From positions 1 to 64,000 of the forward strand of contig NZ_FQTV01000003.1 of NCBI RefSeq assembly GCF_900128905.1: 64,000 nt of DNA, read 5' to 3'. Below the pieces are notes generated by a model, which had not been told where the DNA came from, searched no databases, and was given only the letters and a program-made list of their open reading frames with translations. The DNA comes from Bacteroides luti (lineage in GTDB: Bacteria; Bacteroidota; Bacteroidia; Bacteroidales; Bacteroidaceae). The position numbers were made by a program, and so were the translations under genes. Position 1 is the stretch's first letter. Each line of letters opens with the position of its first letter. This document shows positions 26,403 to 35,694 of this stretch, in pieces.

Positions 26403-27650
26403 TCAGTTAAAACTATGTTCTTCAGGGAATATCCGTTGCAACTTTGATGGTGGTTTGTAAGATTGCTTATAGATAACATATATAACACCTGAAAGGAAAA
26501 AATAAACAGAAAGAAAAGCAAAATTTCCTTCTAAAATAGGTTCCACACTCGATACAGATAAAAAAGCTATATTTAAAGAGAGAAGAACAGATCTCTTAAA
26601 AAGTGATACAGATCGTATTCTTATTGTTTTTAATAATACATATAACATTCTGATACAAAATATTAACATAAAAAACATTGGAATAACACCAGCTACGCGT
26701 CCTATATCGAGCCAGAAATTATGTGAATAGGAGAGCTCTTTAAAATAAGGTGCAGCTCCCATCGGATAATTAATAAGATTCTCTACACCTTTTGCCCACA
26801 ACTGAGTTCTTCCACCCACTGTACTGTTTCCAAATTCTTCTGATTCCACACGCCATTCATAAGAGCTAAAGATTTCAGAATTCTCAAAAAATGGAATTTT
26901 TAATATAAAAAAGAATATGATCAGTAGTATAAACGAACTAAGTAGTTTATTCCTAAAAGATATATATCGAATAAAAATGAGATAATTCAATATAAACGAT
27001 AACATAAATATTCCTAAGCCAGTTCTACTACCTAATCTAATAGTAAAAATCAATGCTATTAAAGAAAATATGAGAAAAATCCATTTATATTTTTTTTCAA
27101 AAAAACGAGCCGGGATTAAAAGAGTACCACAAAATGCCAAAAAAAGAGAGACAGAAGAGCTGATTAGTGTAGCAGCCATACTCTTTTTTGAATCGTAATT
27201 AATCAAAGGAATATTTCTGTTGCCATTAAATCCCGAATGATAAATATCAATGGCAATTGATATAAAAGCTATTAAAGAAAATAAAAACAAAACAGTAAAA
27301 ACAATCTTATAAAAAGAGTACTCTTTTGCATATTTTTTCTGGTAATATTTACCAAGAGAATACATCATAATAGGAAATAGCAGAGACTCTATCATATTAG
27401 AAAATCCAATGGTATAGGCACCCTTATATTGATAAATAATAGACACATAAGAACATGAAAAAGCTAGAAGAATCAAAGAATTTCTATCAAAATTAGCCTT
27501 TATAGCTTTATTGCTAATCAAAATAGGAAACAATAAAAAACCTACATAATTTCCATAGCCCAACGGATTTATTAAATAAACCATTAGAATAAGTAAAATA
27601 AGCTTCTCATGCCTAAAAAAGCCATCTTTGAAACCAAGTCGCTTTATCAT
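26403..27650 (-). CDS. O-antigen/capsule polymerase-like membrane protein (Wzy/ligase type)
   Basis: A 415-residue polytopic membrane protein with about ten to twelve hydrophobic segments and a periplasmic loop containing STVGGRTQLWAKGVENLI and SYSHNFWLDIGRVAGVIP. The R-x3-W and H-N-x-W/L features in the large loop are typical of the O-antigen polymerase/ligase superfamily. It lies within the locus between a GT4 gene and the aminotransferase, as Wzy genes often do, and it is the only candidate polymerase seen. It would join repeat units delivered by the flippase encoded at 28829-30361. Sequence conservation in this family is low, so the assignment rests on topology, the loop motif and context. 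Confidence 0.78.
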   Translation of the reverse strand: MIKRLGFKDGFFRHEKLILLILMVYLINPLGYGNYVGFLLFPILISNKAIKANFDRNSLILLAFSCSYVSIIYQYKGAYTIGFSNMIESLLFPIMMYSLGKYYQKKYAKEYSFYKIVFTVLFLFSLIAFISIAIDIYHSGFNGNRNIPLINYDSKKSMAATLISSSVSLFLAFCGTLLIPARFFEKKYKWIFLIFSLIALIFTIRLGSRTGLGIFMLSFILNYLIFIRYISFRNKLLSSFILLIIFFFILKIPFFENSEIFSSYEWRVESEEFGNSTVGGRTQLWAKGVENLINYPMGAAPYFKELSYSHNFWLDIGRVAGVIPMFFMLIFCIRMLYVLLKTIRIRSVSLFKRSVLLSLNIAFLSVSSVEPILEGNFAFLSVYFFLSGVIYVIYKQSYKPPSKLQRIFPEEHSFN

Positions 27651-27666
27651 TAAAGTGTTTTTTAAG

Positions 27667-28824
27667 TTATACTTTAAAAGAACAATTTACCTCAGCTTTA
27701 CTGCAAGGACCTTCAGTAATCACAACACTAATTCCTTTGATCAACGAATCTGAAAGCATTAAAAAACTACGTGCAGCATTTGTTGGCGACCACTCATCCT
27801 TTAATGTCTGATAAGCCTTTCGCGAAAAATCATTTCTTCGTATTGGATTATTAATCAAATCTTCCACCTTATTGGTAAGATCTTTTACGTCGCCCGATTT
27901 AAATATATATCCATTCTCCCCTTGTTTTATTAGATAAGGTGCAGCTCCAATCATATTAGAAGCAACCACTGCACATCCATTACTCATAGCTTCATTTAGT
28001 ACTGCTCCCCATCCTTCATTCCTATCACTTGTAAAAATAAAAATATGAGATTTCTGCATTAGAGCTAAGATTTCATCATTGGGCATATTTCCAATCAATG
28101 AAACACAATCTCCAACATTCAACTTTTCAATAAGGTTCTTTGTCTTTTGAAAAAAAACACCACTTCCAGCCATTCTTATAATAAACTTATACCCTTTATC
28201 TTTAAGTCTTCTTGCAAGTTTAACAGGCATCTCGGGATGCTTCCAATTCAAAAAACGAGCCACCCACAACATCTGGATATCCTTATCGATTTTAAGCTTT
28301 AACAAAGCCTCAATATCTAGTTCTTCTATCTTTGTAAAATAAGCCCATTTCAAACATTTATCCGGATAAGCACCCACAAGAGATACATCAAAGGCAGTAT
28401 AGGCACTAGAGCAGAGCATATATACATTTTTGTTTCGGTATTTGGTATGATGATTATATAGATTTCTCCACACTCTTGGAGATAACAAGTGATAATACCC
28501 ATCTTTAAACCAACGTTCAGAGTAGATAAAAGTCAGTTTATTCTGTTCTAATCTTTTTACAATCAATTCAAAGGGAGAAATACCCAATACCACAACATCT
28601 GACTTTTCTGCTAACTCCATTGCCTTCTCATAATTTTCTTTAGACTCGTAAGCCTTTAGCAAATAGGGCTTATCTGAAAGATCAGGATATCCGTTTTTTA
28701 GAAAAGAGTCAGGTACAGCTTGCGTTGCCACAAATGTATAATCCTTCCCAAGAAATTGATAGAATTCATCAGCTATAGGAACTTGATGATGAATAATTAG
28801 ATTGGTTATGAATGTTAAAGTCAT
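27667..28824 (-). CDS. glycosyltransferase family 4
   Basis: A 385-residue GT-B enzyme. The N-terminal domain starts FITNLIIHHQVPIADEFYQ, resembling the GT4 group that recognises short acceptors. The C-terminal domain shows QMLWVARFLNWKHPEMPVKLA, RMAGSGVFFQKT, VSLIGNMPNDEILALMQKS and the donor site TSDRNEGWGAVLNEAMSNGC with both glutamates. It follows the flippase gene by 4 bases and precedes the polymerase gene by 16. It likely adds one sugar to the repeat unit. Confidence 0.87.
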   Translation of the reverse strand: MTLTFITNLIIHHQVPIADEFYQFLGKDYTFVATQAVPDSFLKNGYPDLSDKPYLLKAYESKENYEKAMELAEKSDVVVLGISPFELIVKRLEQNKLTFIYSERWFKDGYYHLLSPRVWRNLYNHHTKYRNKNVYMLCSSAYTAFDVSLVGAYPDKCLKWAYFTKIEELDIEALLKLKIDKDIQMLWVARFLNWKHPEMPVKLARRLKDKGYKFIIRMAGSGVFFQKTKNLIEKLNVGDCVSLIGNMPNDEILALMQKSHIFIFTSDRNEGWGAVLNEAMSNGCAVVASNMIGAAPYLIKQGENGYIFKSGDVKDLTNKVEDLINNPIRRNDFSRKAYQTLKDEWSPTNAARSFLMLSDSLIKGISVVITEGPCSKAEVNCSFKV

Positions 28825-28828
28825 AATC

Positions 28829-30361
28829 TTATTTTCTTTCTAATTTTGTGTAAATTTGACTCATTTTTTCCTTCACAAATATTTTTTCAGACCTATTTAG
28901 CCCTAAAAAATAAATAACAGTAAACGATGAAACTACACTAAAAAAACACACAACAAAGAAGCGTATCACTTCATTTACATATAGATCTTTGATCATAAAT
29001 GGAATCAGAGATGCTAAAAAGCCAACAAATAGCGATTTAAAAAAGATATCCATTACAAAATGTTTCATATCCACATGAATCAGACCTCTCAATATCATTA
29101 GACGTGCAAACTGCAAAGCTATCGAGATCAATATGCCCACATAAAATGTAGCCTGCGGTGCAAACCCTAATTTATAAAGAAGATAAGACAAAGGCATTAA
29201 TAACAAAATAATCGTTCCTTCAGTAAACTGATAGAGTTTAATTTTACCCGTAGCATTTGCAGCTGTTTGTAAAGGCCCAGAAAACACATCAAGCAAGCCA
29301 CTTATAATAATTAACCTACAGAATAAAGAAGTATACTCGGGTACTACCTTTAACCATATCTTCAATATAAAATCTACTTCAATAAAAATCGGCAAGGCGA
29401 TTATAAATAGTAGATAGAAAGAAAATTTGGCACTCCGAAAAATAAGGTTCATCATGTATTCATTCTCACCTGCAGCATAAGATTTTATGATTTGAGGATT
29501 TACCGCCATCTGAAAATTATTTGCAAAGCCATATATTGAACTGCTTATCTGATAAGCAATACCTCTGGCTGCATTAATCACTGGTCCAAAAAATATATTT
29601 AAAATAAGATTTACCCCTTGGGCGGCCACTACACAAGTCACATTTCCATATAAGTTCCATCCGGCAAAACTTAGCAATCTTTTAAATAGTAAATGATCAT
29701 ATACAAAATGGCTGGTACATTCACTAAATTTAATTTTGCAATAAACTGCATATATAACAGCAGCAATAAGAGTTACTGAAAAATAAAGAAAACCATATAG
29801 TGTAAGCTTATCATAATCAATCTGAGTAAGTATAAATACAACCAACAATCTTAATATTACTTCAATTATACTTACATAAGCATACACATTCATACGTTCA
29901 TGTGCAATAATTAATGAATTATATGGAACCTGGATCACCGAAATCAAAAAAGAAAGAATAGAAAACTGGTACACCCAATTAGCCGCCATCATTCTTTCAG
30001 CAGGAATATTTAGTTGAGTGTTCAGGAACCATAAGCCAATAGTTTCAGCGAGAATCACAATAACCAGTCCAATAAATATATGAATGGAAAGTGTAATACT
30101 GAACATTTTTCTTAATTGAGATATATCACCTCTTCCAAGTTCGTACGAAAGAAATCGTTGAGTACCATTGGTCATTGCTGCATTCAGAAAAGAGAACATA
30201 TAAACTACGCCACCTACCACATTGTATACACCGTAATCTGAAACGCCCAAAGTACTCAATACAACTCTGGATGTATATAATGAGACAAACATTATAAAAA
30301 TCATTCTAACATAGAGCATAGCTGTATTTTTTGCTATCCTTCTACTTCTCTCGTCTGGCAT
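28829..30361 (-). CDS. wzx: Wzx-type polysaccharide flippase
   Basis: A 510-residue membrane protein of the MOP/MATE exporter superfamily, polysaccharide transporter branch. The start SRRIAKNTAMLYVRMIFIMF and the segments YTSRVVLSTLGVSDYGVYNVV and NGTQRFLSYELG are classical for Bacteroides Wzx homologues. Twelve to fourteen membrane segments are visible along the chain. It should translocate undecaprenyl-pyrophosphate-linked repeat units across the inner membrane for polymerisation. It sits 6 bases downstream of a glycosyltransferase gene. The family is very secure; the substrate follows from the operon. Confidence 0.92.
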   Translation of the reverse strand: MPDERSRRIAKNTAMLYVRMIFIMFVSLYTSRVVLSTLGVSDYGVYNVVGGVVYMFSFLNAAMTNGTQRFLSYELGRGDISQLRKMFSITLSIHIFIGLVIVILAETIGLWFLNTQLNIPAERMMAANWVYQFSILSFLISVIQVPYNSLIIAHERMNVYAYVSIIEVILRLLVVFILTQIDYDKLTLYGFLYFSVTLIAAVIYAVYCKIKFSECTSHFVYDHLLFKRLLSFAGWNLYGNVTCVVAAQGVNLILNIFFGPVINAARGIAYQISSSIYGFANNFQMAVNPQIIKSYAAGENEYMMNLIFRSAKFSFYLLFIIALPIFIEVDFILKIWLKVVPEYTSLFCRLIIISGLLDVFSGPLQTAANATGKIKLYQFTEGTIILLLMPLSYLLYKLGFAPQATFYVGILISIALQFARLMILRGLIHVDMKHFVMDIFFKSLFVGFLASLIPFMIKDLYVNEVIRFFVVCFFSVVSSFTVIYFLGLNRSEKIFVKEKMSQIYTKLERK

Positions 30362-30367
30362 CTGTTT

Positions 30368-31447
30368 CTATAGTTTTTGAAACAAGTTATCAAGAATATT
30401 TGCCGTAATCTGGGAATTACATTTTTCTTCTGCATACTTTCTAGCATTCCTACCATACTCCGTTACCATCTCAGGATTATTGTAGAAAGTCATAACCGCC
30501 TTACGCAAAGCCTCCACATCTCCAATAGGAACAGTAAATCCCATTCGTTCTTTTTCCACATCAATAGAATAGTAAGGGTTTTTAGTAACTATCACTGGCA
30601 TACCTAGTCCCATCGCCTCACACAAAGCAGTGAATCCACTATTGGTTGGTCGTGTAGGTTTGCAAATCAGTAAACTAACATCTGCATTCATAGTAGCTTT
30701 TAAGGCTATCTGAGGAGAATCTTTGCCCGATTCCAAGTAGTGAACATGAATATTAGCCGATTTTCCACTATATTTTTCTACTAATTTTTCATCTACCAGA
30801 TAAAGCTCAAATGGAACTTCCAGGTCTTTAAATGCCTCAAACATGAGTTCATAATCTCTACTATCCTTACCTGTGGAAATAAATGTAACCTTTCTATTAG
30901 CTTCTCTTACCCCAGCATTATTAATAATTCTTTTATACTGAGCAACATCTGGACCCCAATTATCCACAAATACTTGTTTTTCTGAAATTATCCCAGAAGC
31001 CAAAGAATCTTTAGCCGATTTGGTATCAAAAAAAAGCAATTTATCAATACCTTTAAAATACATTTTTTGTTTGAAAGTATTCAATAGACCCTTTTTTCTC
31101 TGTATAGTACATTGCTGTCTGATTATCATTTTTTTTGAATATAGTTTCAGAGCTCTGAGATAAATAATTAAATCCAGACCTTCAGGATACGAGGAATAAA
31201 TCAGGTCCACAGATTTATTCTTCAGAATCTCTTTGGTATAGTTAATAAGGAATCTTAATTTGGACAAACGCCCGTTTATTTCTAAAAATCCCTTTGGTGA
31301 ACTGTAAATTACATTATATCCCATGTCACTCAACTCAGGTGCTCCAAAAAGAAGATGTCCGGGATATAGATCATTTTTATATAAATTTAGTCTGTAATCA
31401 AAAGTCTCTCCCTTAAAAACAGGCATAGTAAACAATATCGTTTTCAT
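30368..31447 (-). CDS. glycosyltransferase (GT4-like)
   Basis: A glycosyltransferase of about 359 residues from the ATG at 31447. A longer frame reaches 31534, but it overlaps the upstream epimerase-like gene and adds a part that does not look like a family N-terminus; the chosen start gives MKTILFTMPVFKGETF. Marks are LFGAPELSDMGYNVIYSSP in the acceptor domain, RKVTFISTGKDSRDYELMFEAF, a VHYLESG segment and the donor region TALCEAMGLGMPVIVTKNPYYS. It is 34 bases downstream of the RmlC-like gene and 6 bases before the flippase gene. Donor and linkage are unknown. Confidence 0.83.
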   Translation of the reverse strand: MKTILFTMPVFKGETFDYRLNLYKNDLYPGHLLFGAPELSDMGYNVIYSSPKGFLEINGRLSKLRFLINYTKEILKNKSVDLIYSSYPEGLDLIIYLRALKLYSKKMIIRQQCTIQRKKGLLNTFKQKMYFKGIDKLLFFDTKSAKDSLASGIISEKQVFVDNWGPDVAQYKRIINNAGVREANRKVTFISTGKDSRDYELMFEAFKDLEVPFELYLVDEKLVEKYSGKSANIHVHYLESGKDSPQIALKATMNADVSLLICKPTRPTNSGFTALCEAMGLGMPVIVTKNPYYSIDVEKERMGFTVPIGDVEALRKAVMTFYNNPEMVTEYGRNARKYAEEKCNSQITANILDNLFQKL

Positions 31448-31481
31448 TTTATGAAGATTTAATGTGTAATTTTTGTCGCTA

Positions 31482-31916
31482 TCAACCATCAAATTTATAG
31501 GGAATTTCATCCAGAGTCTTACTATCAGTTTCACTCAGATCATGAGGCATATTAATAATATCAAGCACAATCGATTCACCTTCACTTATACTTGTAAAAG
31601 CCATCCAAAGTCCGGGGGCTAGTGTAAACCTGCAATAATCGTCATCAGGAGATAATATCAACTCACAGAATTCACCTTTCGAAGGGCTATCCTCTCTATC
31701 ATCATATACTACAAATTTCACACATCCCAAAGCTACCACCAGATTTAGCGTTATTTTATTATGTCTTTTCCATCCTTTTACTTCACCATGACGTATTCGG
31801 GTAAAATAGGCTTCACCAAATCCCCTGAATCCATCATCCGTAGCCTTTAATGCATGATAGATATCTCCTTTGGGAACCATTATATGCCTTAATGGATATT
31901 TATTTACTCCTTCCAT
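31482..31916 (-). CDS. RmlC-like nucleotide-sugar epimerase family protein
   Basis: A 144-residue cupin-type protein resembling dTDP-4-dehydrorhamnose 3,5-epimerase. The segment GEAYFTRIRHGEVKGWKRHNK matches the RmlC core R-G-x-H-x-H region, though the usual catalytic histidine pair is altered (GWKRHNK). VVYDDR and a proline-containing APGLWMAF strand follow. It is shorter than RmlC (about 180 residues) and may be closer to the epimerase-like proteins paired with CDP-glucose dehydratase. It starts 1 base after the rfbG stop, so it probably acts on the CDP-4-keto-6-deoxy sugar made by RfbG. Epimerisation at C3 and/or C5 is a reasonable guess; isomerase activity is also possible. Confidence 0.7.
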   Translation of the reverse strand: MEGVNKYPLRHIMVPKGDIYHALKATDDGFRGFGEAYFTRIRHGEVKGWKRHNKITLNLVVALGCVKFVVYDDREDSPSKGEFCELILSPDDDYCRFTLAPGLWMAFTSISEGESIVLDIINMPHDLSETDSKTLDEIPYKFDG

Positions 31917-31917
31917 A

Positions 31918-33015
31918 CTATGCTGTCCAGTTTAATTTCTGCTTTTGCGCCTCAGTCAGATAATAATTAATCTGATCTATTGTAAAAGCATACATATTTA
32001 TATTTTTCATTTCGTAAAACGCTTTATACCATTCTACAATCAAACTTACCGTCTGTTCATACTGTAGTGTAGAATGCCAATTCAAGTATGCCAATGCCTT
32101 GTCACAATTAAGTTTCAGTAATTTAGCCTCTTCAAACGGCACTTGTCCAGTAACCTTCACCACTTTGTTTACATCTAATCGCCACTGTGCTGCTAAATCT
32201 CTCACAAGTTGAAGAACAGATTTAGTAAGCTCCGCACTCGGACCAAAATTAAAAGCCTCTCCACTCTGTACCTCCCCTTCATATAAATATTGAGCCAAAC
32301 GAAGATAGCCACTCAGGGGTTCCAACACATGCTGCCACGGACGAGTAGCATTGGGACTTCTAATTTCGACAGATTGACCTGTAGAAAAAGCTTTAATGCA
32401 ATCCACAACAATACGGTCGGCACTCCAGTCACCACCTCCAATCACATTACCAGCTCTTGCAACTCCTAGTTTTATATTTGGCTTTGCTTTCAGAAAAGAG
32501 TGCCAATATGATTTTATAACCAACTCTGCCGCCCCCTTTGAGCCAGAGTATACATCTTTTCCACCCAGCATATCATTTTCCCTATATCCCCATATCCACT
32601 CCACATTATCATAAGCTTTATCACTAGTTATCAATACAGCAACGCAATTATTCTCCATATCCTTCAAAGCCTCCAATACAGAAGCTGTACCTATTACATT
32701 AGTCGTAATAGTGTCAAATGGTTGAGAATAAGAAATTGAAACGATAGCTTGTGCAGCCAGATGAAAAATAAAATCAGGCTTCACGTTTCTTATATACTCA
32801 TTCAACTCATCTCTGTTTCTAGTATCGCCAAAATGATGCTTAATCTTTCCTTCCATACTCAACAGCTCAAACATGGACGGTTTGGAAGGTATATCCAGCG
32901 AATAGCCATAAACTTCCGCACCACATAATAATAACCAAGAAGAAAGCCACGTCCCTTTAAAACCGGTATTACCAGTAATCAGGACCTTTTTACCAGAGAA
33001 AACATTTCCAAACAT
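31918..33015 (-). CDS. rfbG: CDP-glucose 4,6-dehydratase
   Basis: A 365-residue short-chain dehydrogenase/reductase. It converts CDP-D-glucose to CDP-4-keto-6-deoxy-D-glucose with bound NAD. The nucleotide-binding loop is TGNTGFKG (14-21), the FKGTWLSSWL continuation is typical of RfbG, LITSDKAYDN carries the family threonine/serine-aspartate-lysine region (129-136), and the catalytic YSGSK (Tyr156, Lys160) is in place. NATRPWQHVLEPLSGYL is a strong hallmark of this enzyme family. It lies 21 bases after rfbF and 1 base before the RmlC-like gene. The assignment is very secure. Confidence 0.94.
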   Translation of the reverse strand: MFGNVFSGKKVLITGNTGFKGTWLSSWLLLCGAEVYGYSLDIPSKPSMFELLSMEGKIKHHFGDTRNRDELNEYIRNVKPDFIFHLAAQAIVSISYSQPFDTITTNVIGTASVLEALKDMENNCVAVLITSDKAYDNVEWIWGYRENDMLGGKDVYSGSKGAAELVIKSYWHSFLKAKPNIKLGVARAGNVIGGGDWSADRIVVDCIKAFSTGQSVEIRSPNATRPWQHVLEPLSGYLRLAQYLYEGEVQSGEAFNFGPSAELTKSVLQLVRDLAAQWRLDVNKVVKVTGQVPFEEAKLLKLNCDKALAYLNWHSTLQYEQTVSLIVEWYKAFYEMKNINMYAFTIDQINYYLTEAQKQKLNWTA

Positions 33016-33036
33016 AAGTACATAATTATCTAGTTA

Positions 33037-33810
33037 TTACCAACTCATCCAGGGTGCAGCTCCCGAATCCCATATAGTATTCAATTCAGTTTTATCTCTG
33101 AGCGTATCCATTGCTTTCCAAAAGCCATCATGTTTAAAAGCATGTAATTGCCCTTCTTCAACAATTTTTTCAATCGGTTTTCTTTCAAAAATTTCACTAT
33201 CATCACCACTCAGATAGTCGAATATCTTTGGCTCACAAACAAAAAATCCGGCATTAATCCATGCACCATCTCCTGCTGGTTTTTCTAAAAAAGAGTTAAC
33301 TATACCATCAGAAGCTATATCTAATGCCCCAAAACGGCCACTTGGTTGAAAAGCCATTACAGAGAGAATCTTACCAGCTTTTACATGTTCATCTATTGTC
33401 TTTGTAATATTCACATCCGAAACTCCATCGCCATAAGTAAGCAAAAAGCGTTCATTTCCAATGTACTTTTGTATACGCTTAATACGTCCTCCCGTCATTG
33501 TATTCAGCCCTGTATCAATCATCGTCACTTTCCAGTGCTCCGCATTGTTTGTCAAAGTCTTCACCCTATTATTAGAGAGATCAACTATCATATCGCTGTT
33601 ATGTCTGAAATAGTTGGCAAAATATTCTTTTATCAAATACCCTTTATATCCGCAACAGATAATGAATTCATTAATTCCATAATAACTGTATATTTTCATA
33701 ATATGCCACAAAATAGGTTTCCCCCCAATCTCTACCATAGGCTTAGGAATCAAGGTTGTAGCCTCACTCAAACGTGTGCCAAATCCACCTGCCAGAATAA
33801 CAGCTTTCAT
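33037..33810 (-). CDS. rfbF: glucose-1-phosphate cytidylyltransferase
   Basis: A 257-residue nucleotidyltransferase making CDP-glucose from glucose-1-phosphate and CTP. I place the start at the ATG at 33810, giving MKAVILAGGFGTRLSE and the usual family length; an in-frame ATG at 33849 would add an unconserved 13-residue leader. Marks are the glycine-rich signature LAGGFGTRLSE, PKPMVEIGGKPILWHIMKIY, FLLTYGDGVSDVNI with the metal-binding aspartate and the later EKPAGDGAWINAGFFV. It is the first gene of the 20-kb operon, so CDP-sugar formation is coupled to the rest of the locus. The assignment is very secure. Confidence 0.94.
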   Translation of the reverse strand: MKAVILAGGFGTRLSEATTLIPKPMVEIGGKPILWHIMKIYSYYGINEFIICCGYKGYLIKEYFANYFRHNSDMIVDLSNNRVKTLTNNAEHWKVTMIDTGLNTMTGGRIKRIQKYIGNERFLLTYGDGVSDVNITKTIDEHVKAGKILSVMAFQPSGRFGALDIASDGIVNSFLEKPAGDGAWINAGFFVCEPKIFDYLSGDDSEIFERKPIEKIVEEGQLHAFKHDGFWKAMDTLRDKTELNTIWDSGAAPWMSW

Positions 33811-34632
33811 ATTACTATTATTTTTAAGTTTACTAACATTTATACACAAATAAAATCTCTTAATTACGATTCTTCAATATATGCAGAAGGTGGTCACTAA
33901 CAAGTGTAGTAACATTAAAATAAAAAAATACAATTAACTCACTTTTAGCTTTTAATTAATAAATTATAGCTTTATAACATTCAAGTTCATCGTATTGTTC
34001 TGACTTCACAGAAATTTCGACAATAAAAAAACAATCTGACAAACACATTTTCTTATTATTTCAAGAAACAGGAATATATAAATACGAATGCTTATCTCTA
34101 ATTATGTATTATTATAAAGAGGTTATTTAGATCTATTTATACTGAAACACAAATATTTTCTCCTGGTTCTTAAATCTCTTATTACTTTTAGATGTTTAGA
34201 AAAAAATAAATTCACATTTTCATATTAACTTTAGCAATCTGTATAATAGCTAGTTAGATCAACACACAATTAACAGATCCATGCTTTATTTCCCTAATCA
34301 CCTGAATTTGTCTTTTAATCAACTGAAATCTGATATTTTTTCACTAATCTTATGTAAAACTATGAAAAAACAAAAATCTAGAAATACAATTATTTTATTT
34401 CTAAAAGTTACTCATAACATCATATTTGTCGCCCCATTTTTTTGTTTCAGGAATAATAATCACACATCTATCTTTAAAACTGCGTAAACAAAAGCGAATA
34501 TTTAAAACACTAATAATCACTAATTTATGTATATTCATATAATTTATAGCTCATTCAGTCGTATCTTTGCAGAGAAGTTATTTATCACGAATCATTAATC
34601 TTATTTTAAATTAATTACTCAATAAACTTTTT
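33811..34632. other. 822-base divergent intergenic region
   Basis: This AT-rich gap separates the leftward polysaccharide operon from the rightward GH16 gene and should hold both promoters. I see a clear -7 box only for the GH16 gene (34562-34569). I looked for inverted repeats flanking a promoter, as in phase-variable Bacteroides capsule loci, and found none convincing. No UpxY-like or UpxZ-like regulator gene is present. A 68-codon open frame at 34281-34487 has no recognisable product and is not called. Confidence 0.5.
34562..34569 (+). promoter_or_regulatory. candidate -7 box for the GH16 gene
   Basis: TATCTTTG matches the Bacteroides -7 consensus TAnnTTTG, followed by GC, and lies 63 bases before the start codon. 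No good -33 TTTG is seen upstream. Confidence 0.5.
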
Positions 34633-35484
34633 ATGAAGATCAACCTCAAAACTTTATTGTTGATAGCATTTACGGTGGCTATCAGCAGTGCATGTAGTGA
34701 AAATTCCGTATTAAATGAAGCACCAGATGAGTTGCTTAGCACAAACACAGGAGAAAAGACAGACATCAGCACAAACGATAGCACAAAAGCTACTTCAAAT
34801 GAAAAAGTCCTTTTCCTTGATGATTTTAATGTAAATGGAATCCCCGATCAAACCAAATGGACATTATATCCAAGAATTCCAGGAAGTGACTGGAGCAATT
34901 ATTTCTCGGAAAGCTATGACCAGGCGTATGTGAAAGATGGAAATCTTATACTGAAAGCAGAAAAAGTAGGAAGCACCTATAAAACAGGTGGAGTCTGGAC
35001 TAAAAATTTATTCTCATATACTTATGGTAAATTAGAAATTCGTGCAAAGTTTAAAACATTTGAAGGAGGATCTCCTTCTTTGTGGATATTAAATACAACA
35101 AGCCAGCCAGTTAACGGAGAAGTAGATCTCGTGGAACAATATGACAATGAAGATATCGTATTCCACACTGTATGGAATAACTATACATTGAATCTGAAAC
35201 AGTATGATCCTGTACGCCAATATAGAGCTAAGTTTATTCAGGATGATTACAACACATACACTTTAGACTGGACACCAGAGAAGTTGACATTCTATGTAAA
35301 TGGAAAAGTGACAATGACCTATCCTAACTTACATTTATCAGACGAATCAACAAAAGGACAATGGCCTTTTAATAAAGCATTTAATGTTTTACTTACATTC
35401 CCTATCAGTTCTTCTGGAATCAATGATTCCCAATTACCTGGATATGTAATGATCGATTGGGTAAAAATTACTCAGGAAAACTAA
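34633..35484 (+). CDS. GH16-family glycoside hydrolase lipoprotein, copy A
   Basis: A 283-residue lipoprotein. The signal peptide ends in a lipobox around SSAC (Cys21), followed by a Thr/Ser/Asn-rich linker to about residue 58 and a GH16 domain. The catalytic motif is NGEVDLVEQY with nucleophile Glu163, Asp165 and acid/base Glu168, the beta-bulge form of E-x-D-x-x-E used by laminarinases and related endo-beta-glucanases. Other marks are YGKLEIRAKF, GGSPSLWILN and the closing GYVMIDWVKI. GH16 enzymes cut beta-1,3(4)-glucans or galactans. It is followed by a strong terminator. Its close paralogue lies inverted at 37158-37955. Placement beside a surface-glycan operon hints at remodelling or release of the cell's own polysaccharide, or at glycan foraging. 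Confidence 0.87.
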   Translation: MKINLKTLLLIAFTVAISSACSENSVLNEAPDELLSTNTGEKTDISTNDSTKATSNEKVLFLDDFNVNGIPDQTKWTLYPRIPGSDWSNYFSESYDQAYVKDGNLILKAEKVGSTYKTGGVWTKNLFSYTYGKLEIRAKFKTFEGGSPSLWILNTTSQPVNGEVDLVEQYDNEDIVFHTVWNNYTLNLKQYDPVRQYRAKFIQDDYNTYTLDWTPEKLTFYVNGKVTMTYPNLHLSDESTKGQWPFNKAFNVLLTFPISSSGINDSQLPGYVMIDWVKITQEN

Positions 35485-35511
35485 AGATTTCAACTGCTTA
35501 CTTAATTGGCA

Positions 35512-35560
35512 AAAACGGGAATTGCTCATTATTTCACAAATAATGAGCAATTCCCGTTTT
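35512..35560. terminator. strong hairpin terminator after GH16 copy A
   Basis: The 22-base arms 35512-35533 and 35539-35560 are exact reverse complements with a 5-base loop. The A-run before and T-run after make it able to act in both directions. It lies 28 bases after the GH16 stop. Confidence 0.85.
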
Positions 35561-35694
35561 GCATATGAATATAACCTGTTAATCTATCTTCTTTTTTTTT
35601 AAGAAACTAATTTCATACTAAGTTGTTCTTTAATAAGAGATTGTTTTAAAATCAAGATCTACACATTGAACTTAATTTCCAAAACCAACTTATT

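Noticed and set aside
26390-26521. Upstream extension of the DegT aminotransferase
   Set aside because: The extra residues overlap the polymerase gene and do not resemble the family N-terminus.
34281-34487. A 68-codon plus-strand gene in the divergent gap
   Set aside because: Composition is atypical, no homology is evident, and it lies in an AT-rich regulatory region.
33811-34632. Phase-variable invertible promoter of the capsule operon
   Set aside because: I found no convincing inverted repeats flanking a promoter, and no recombinase gene is in the window.
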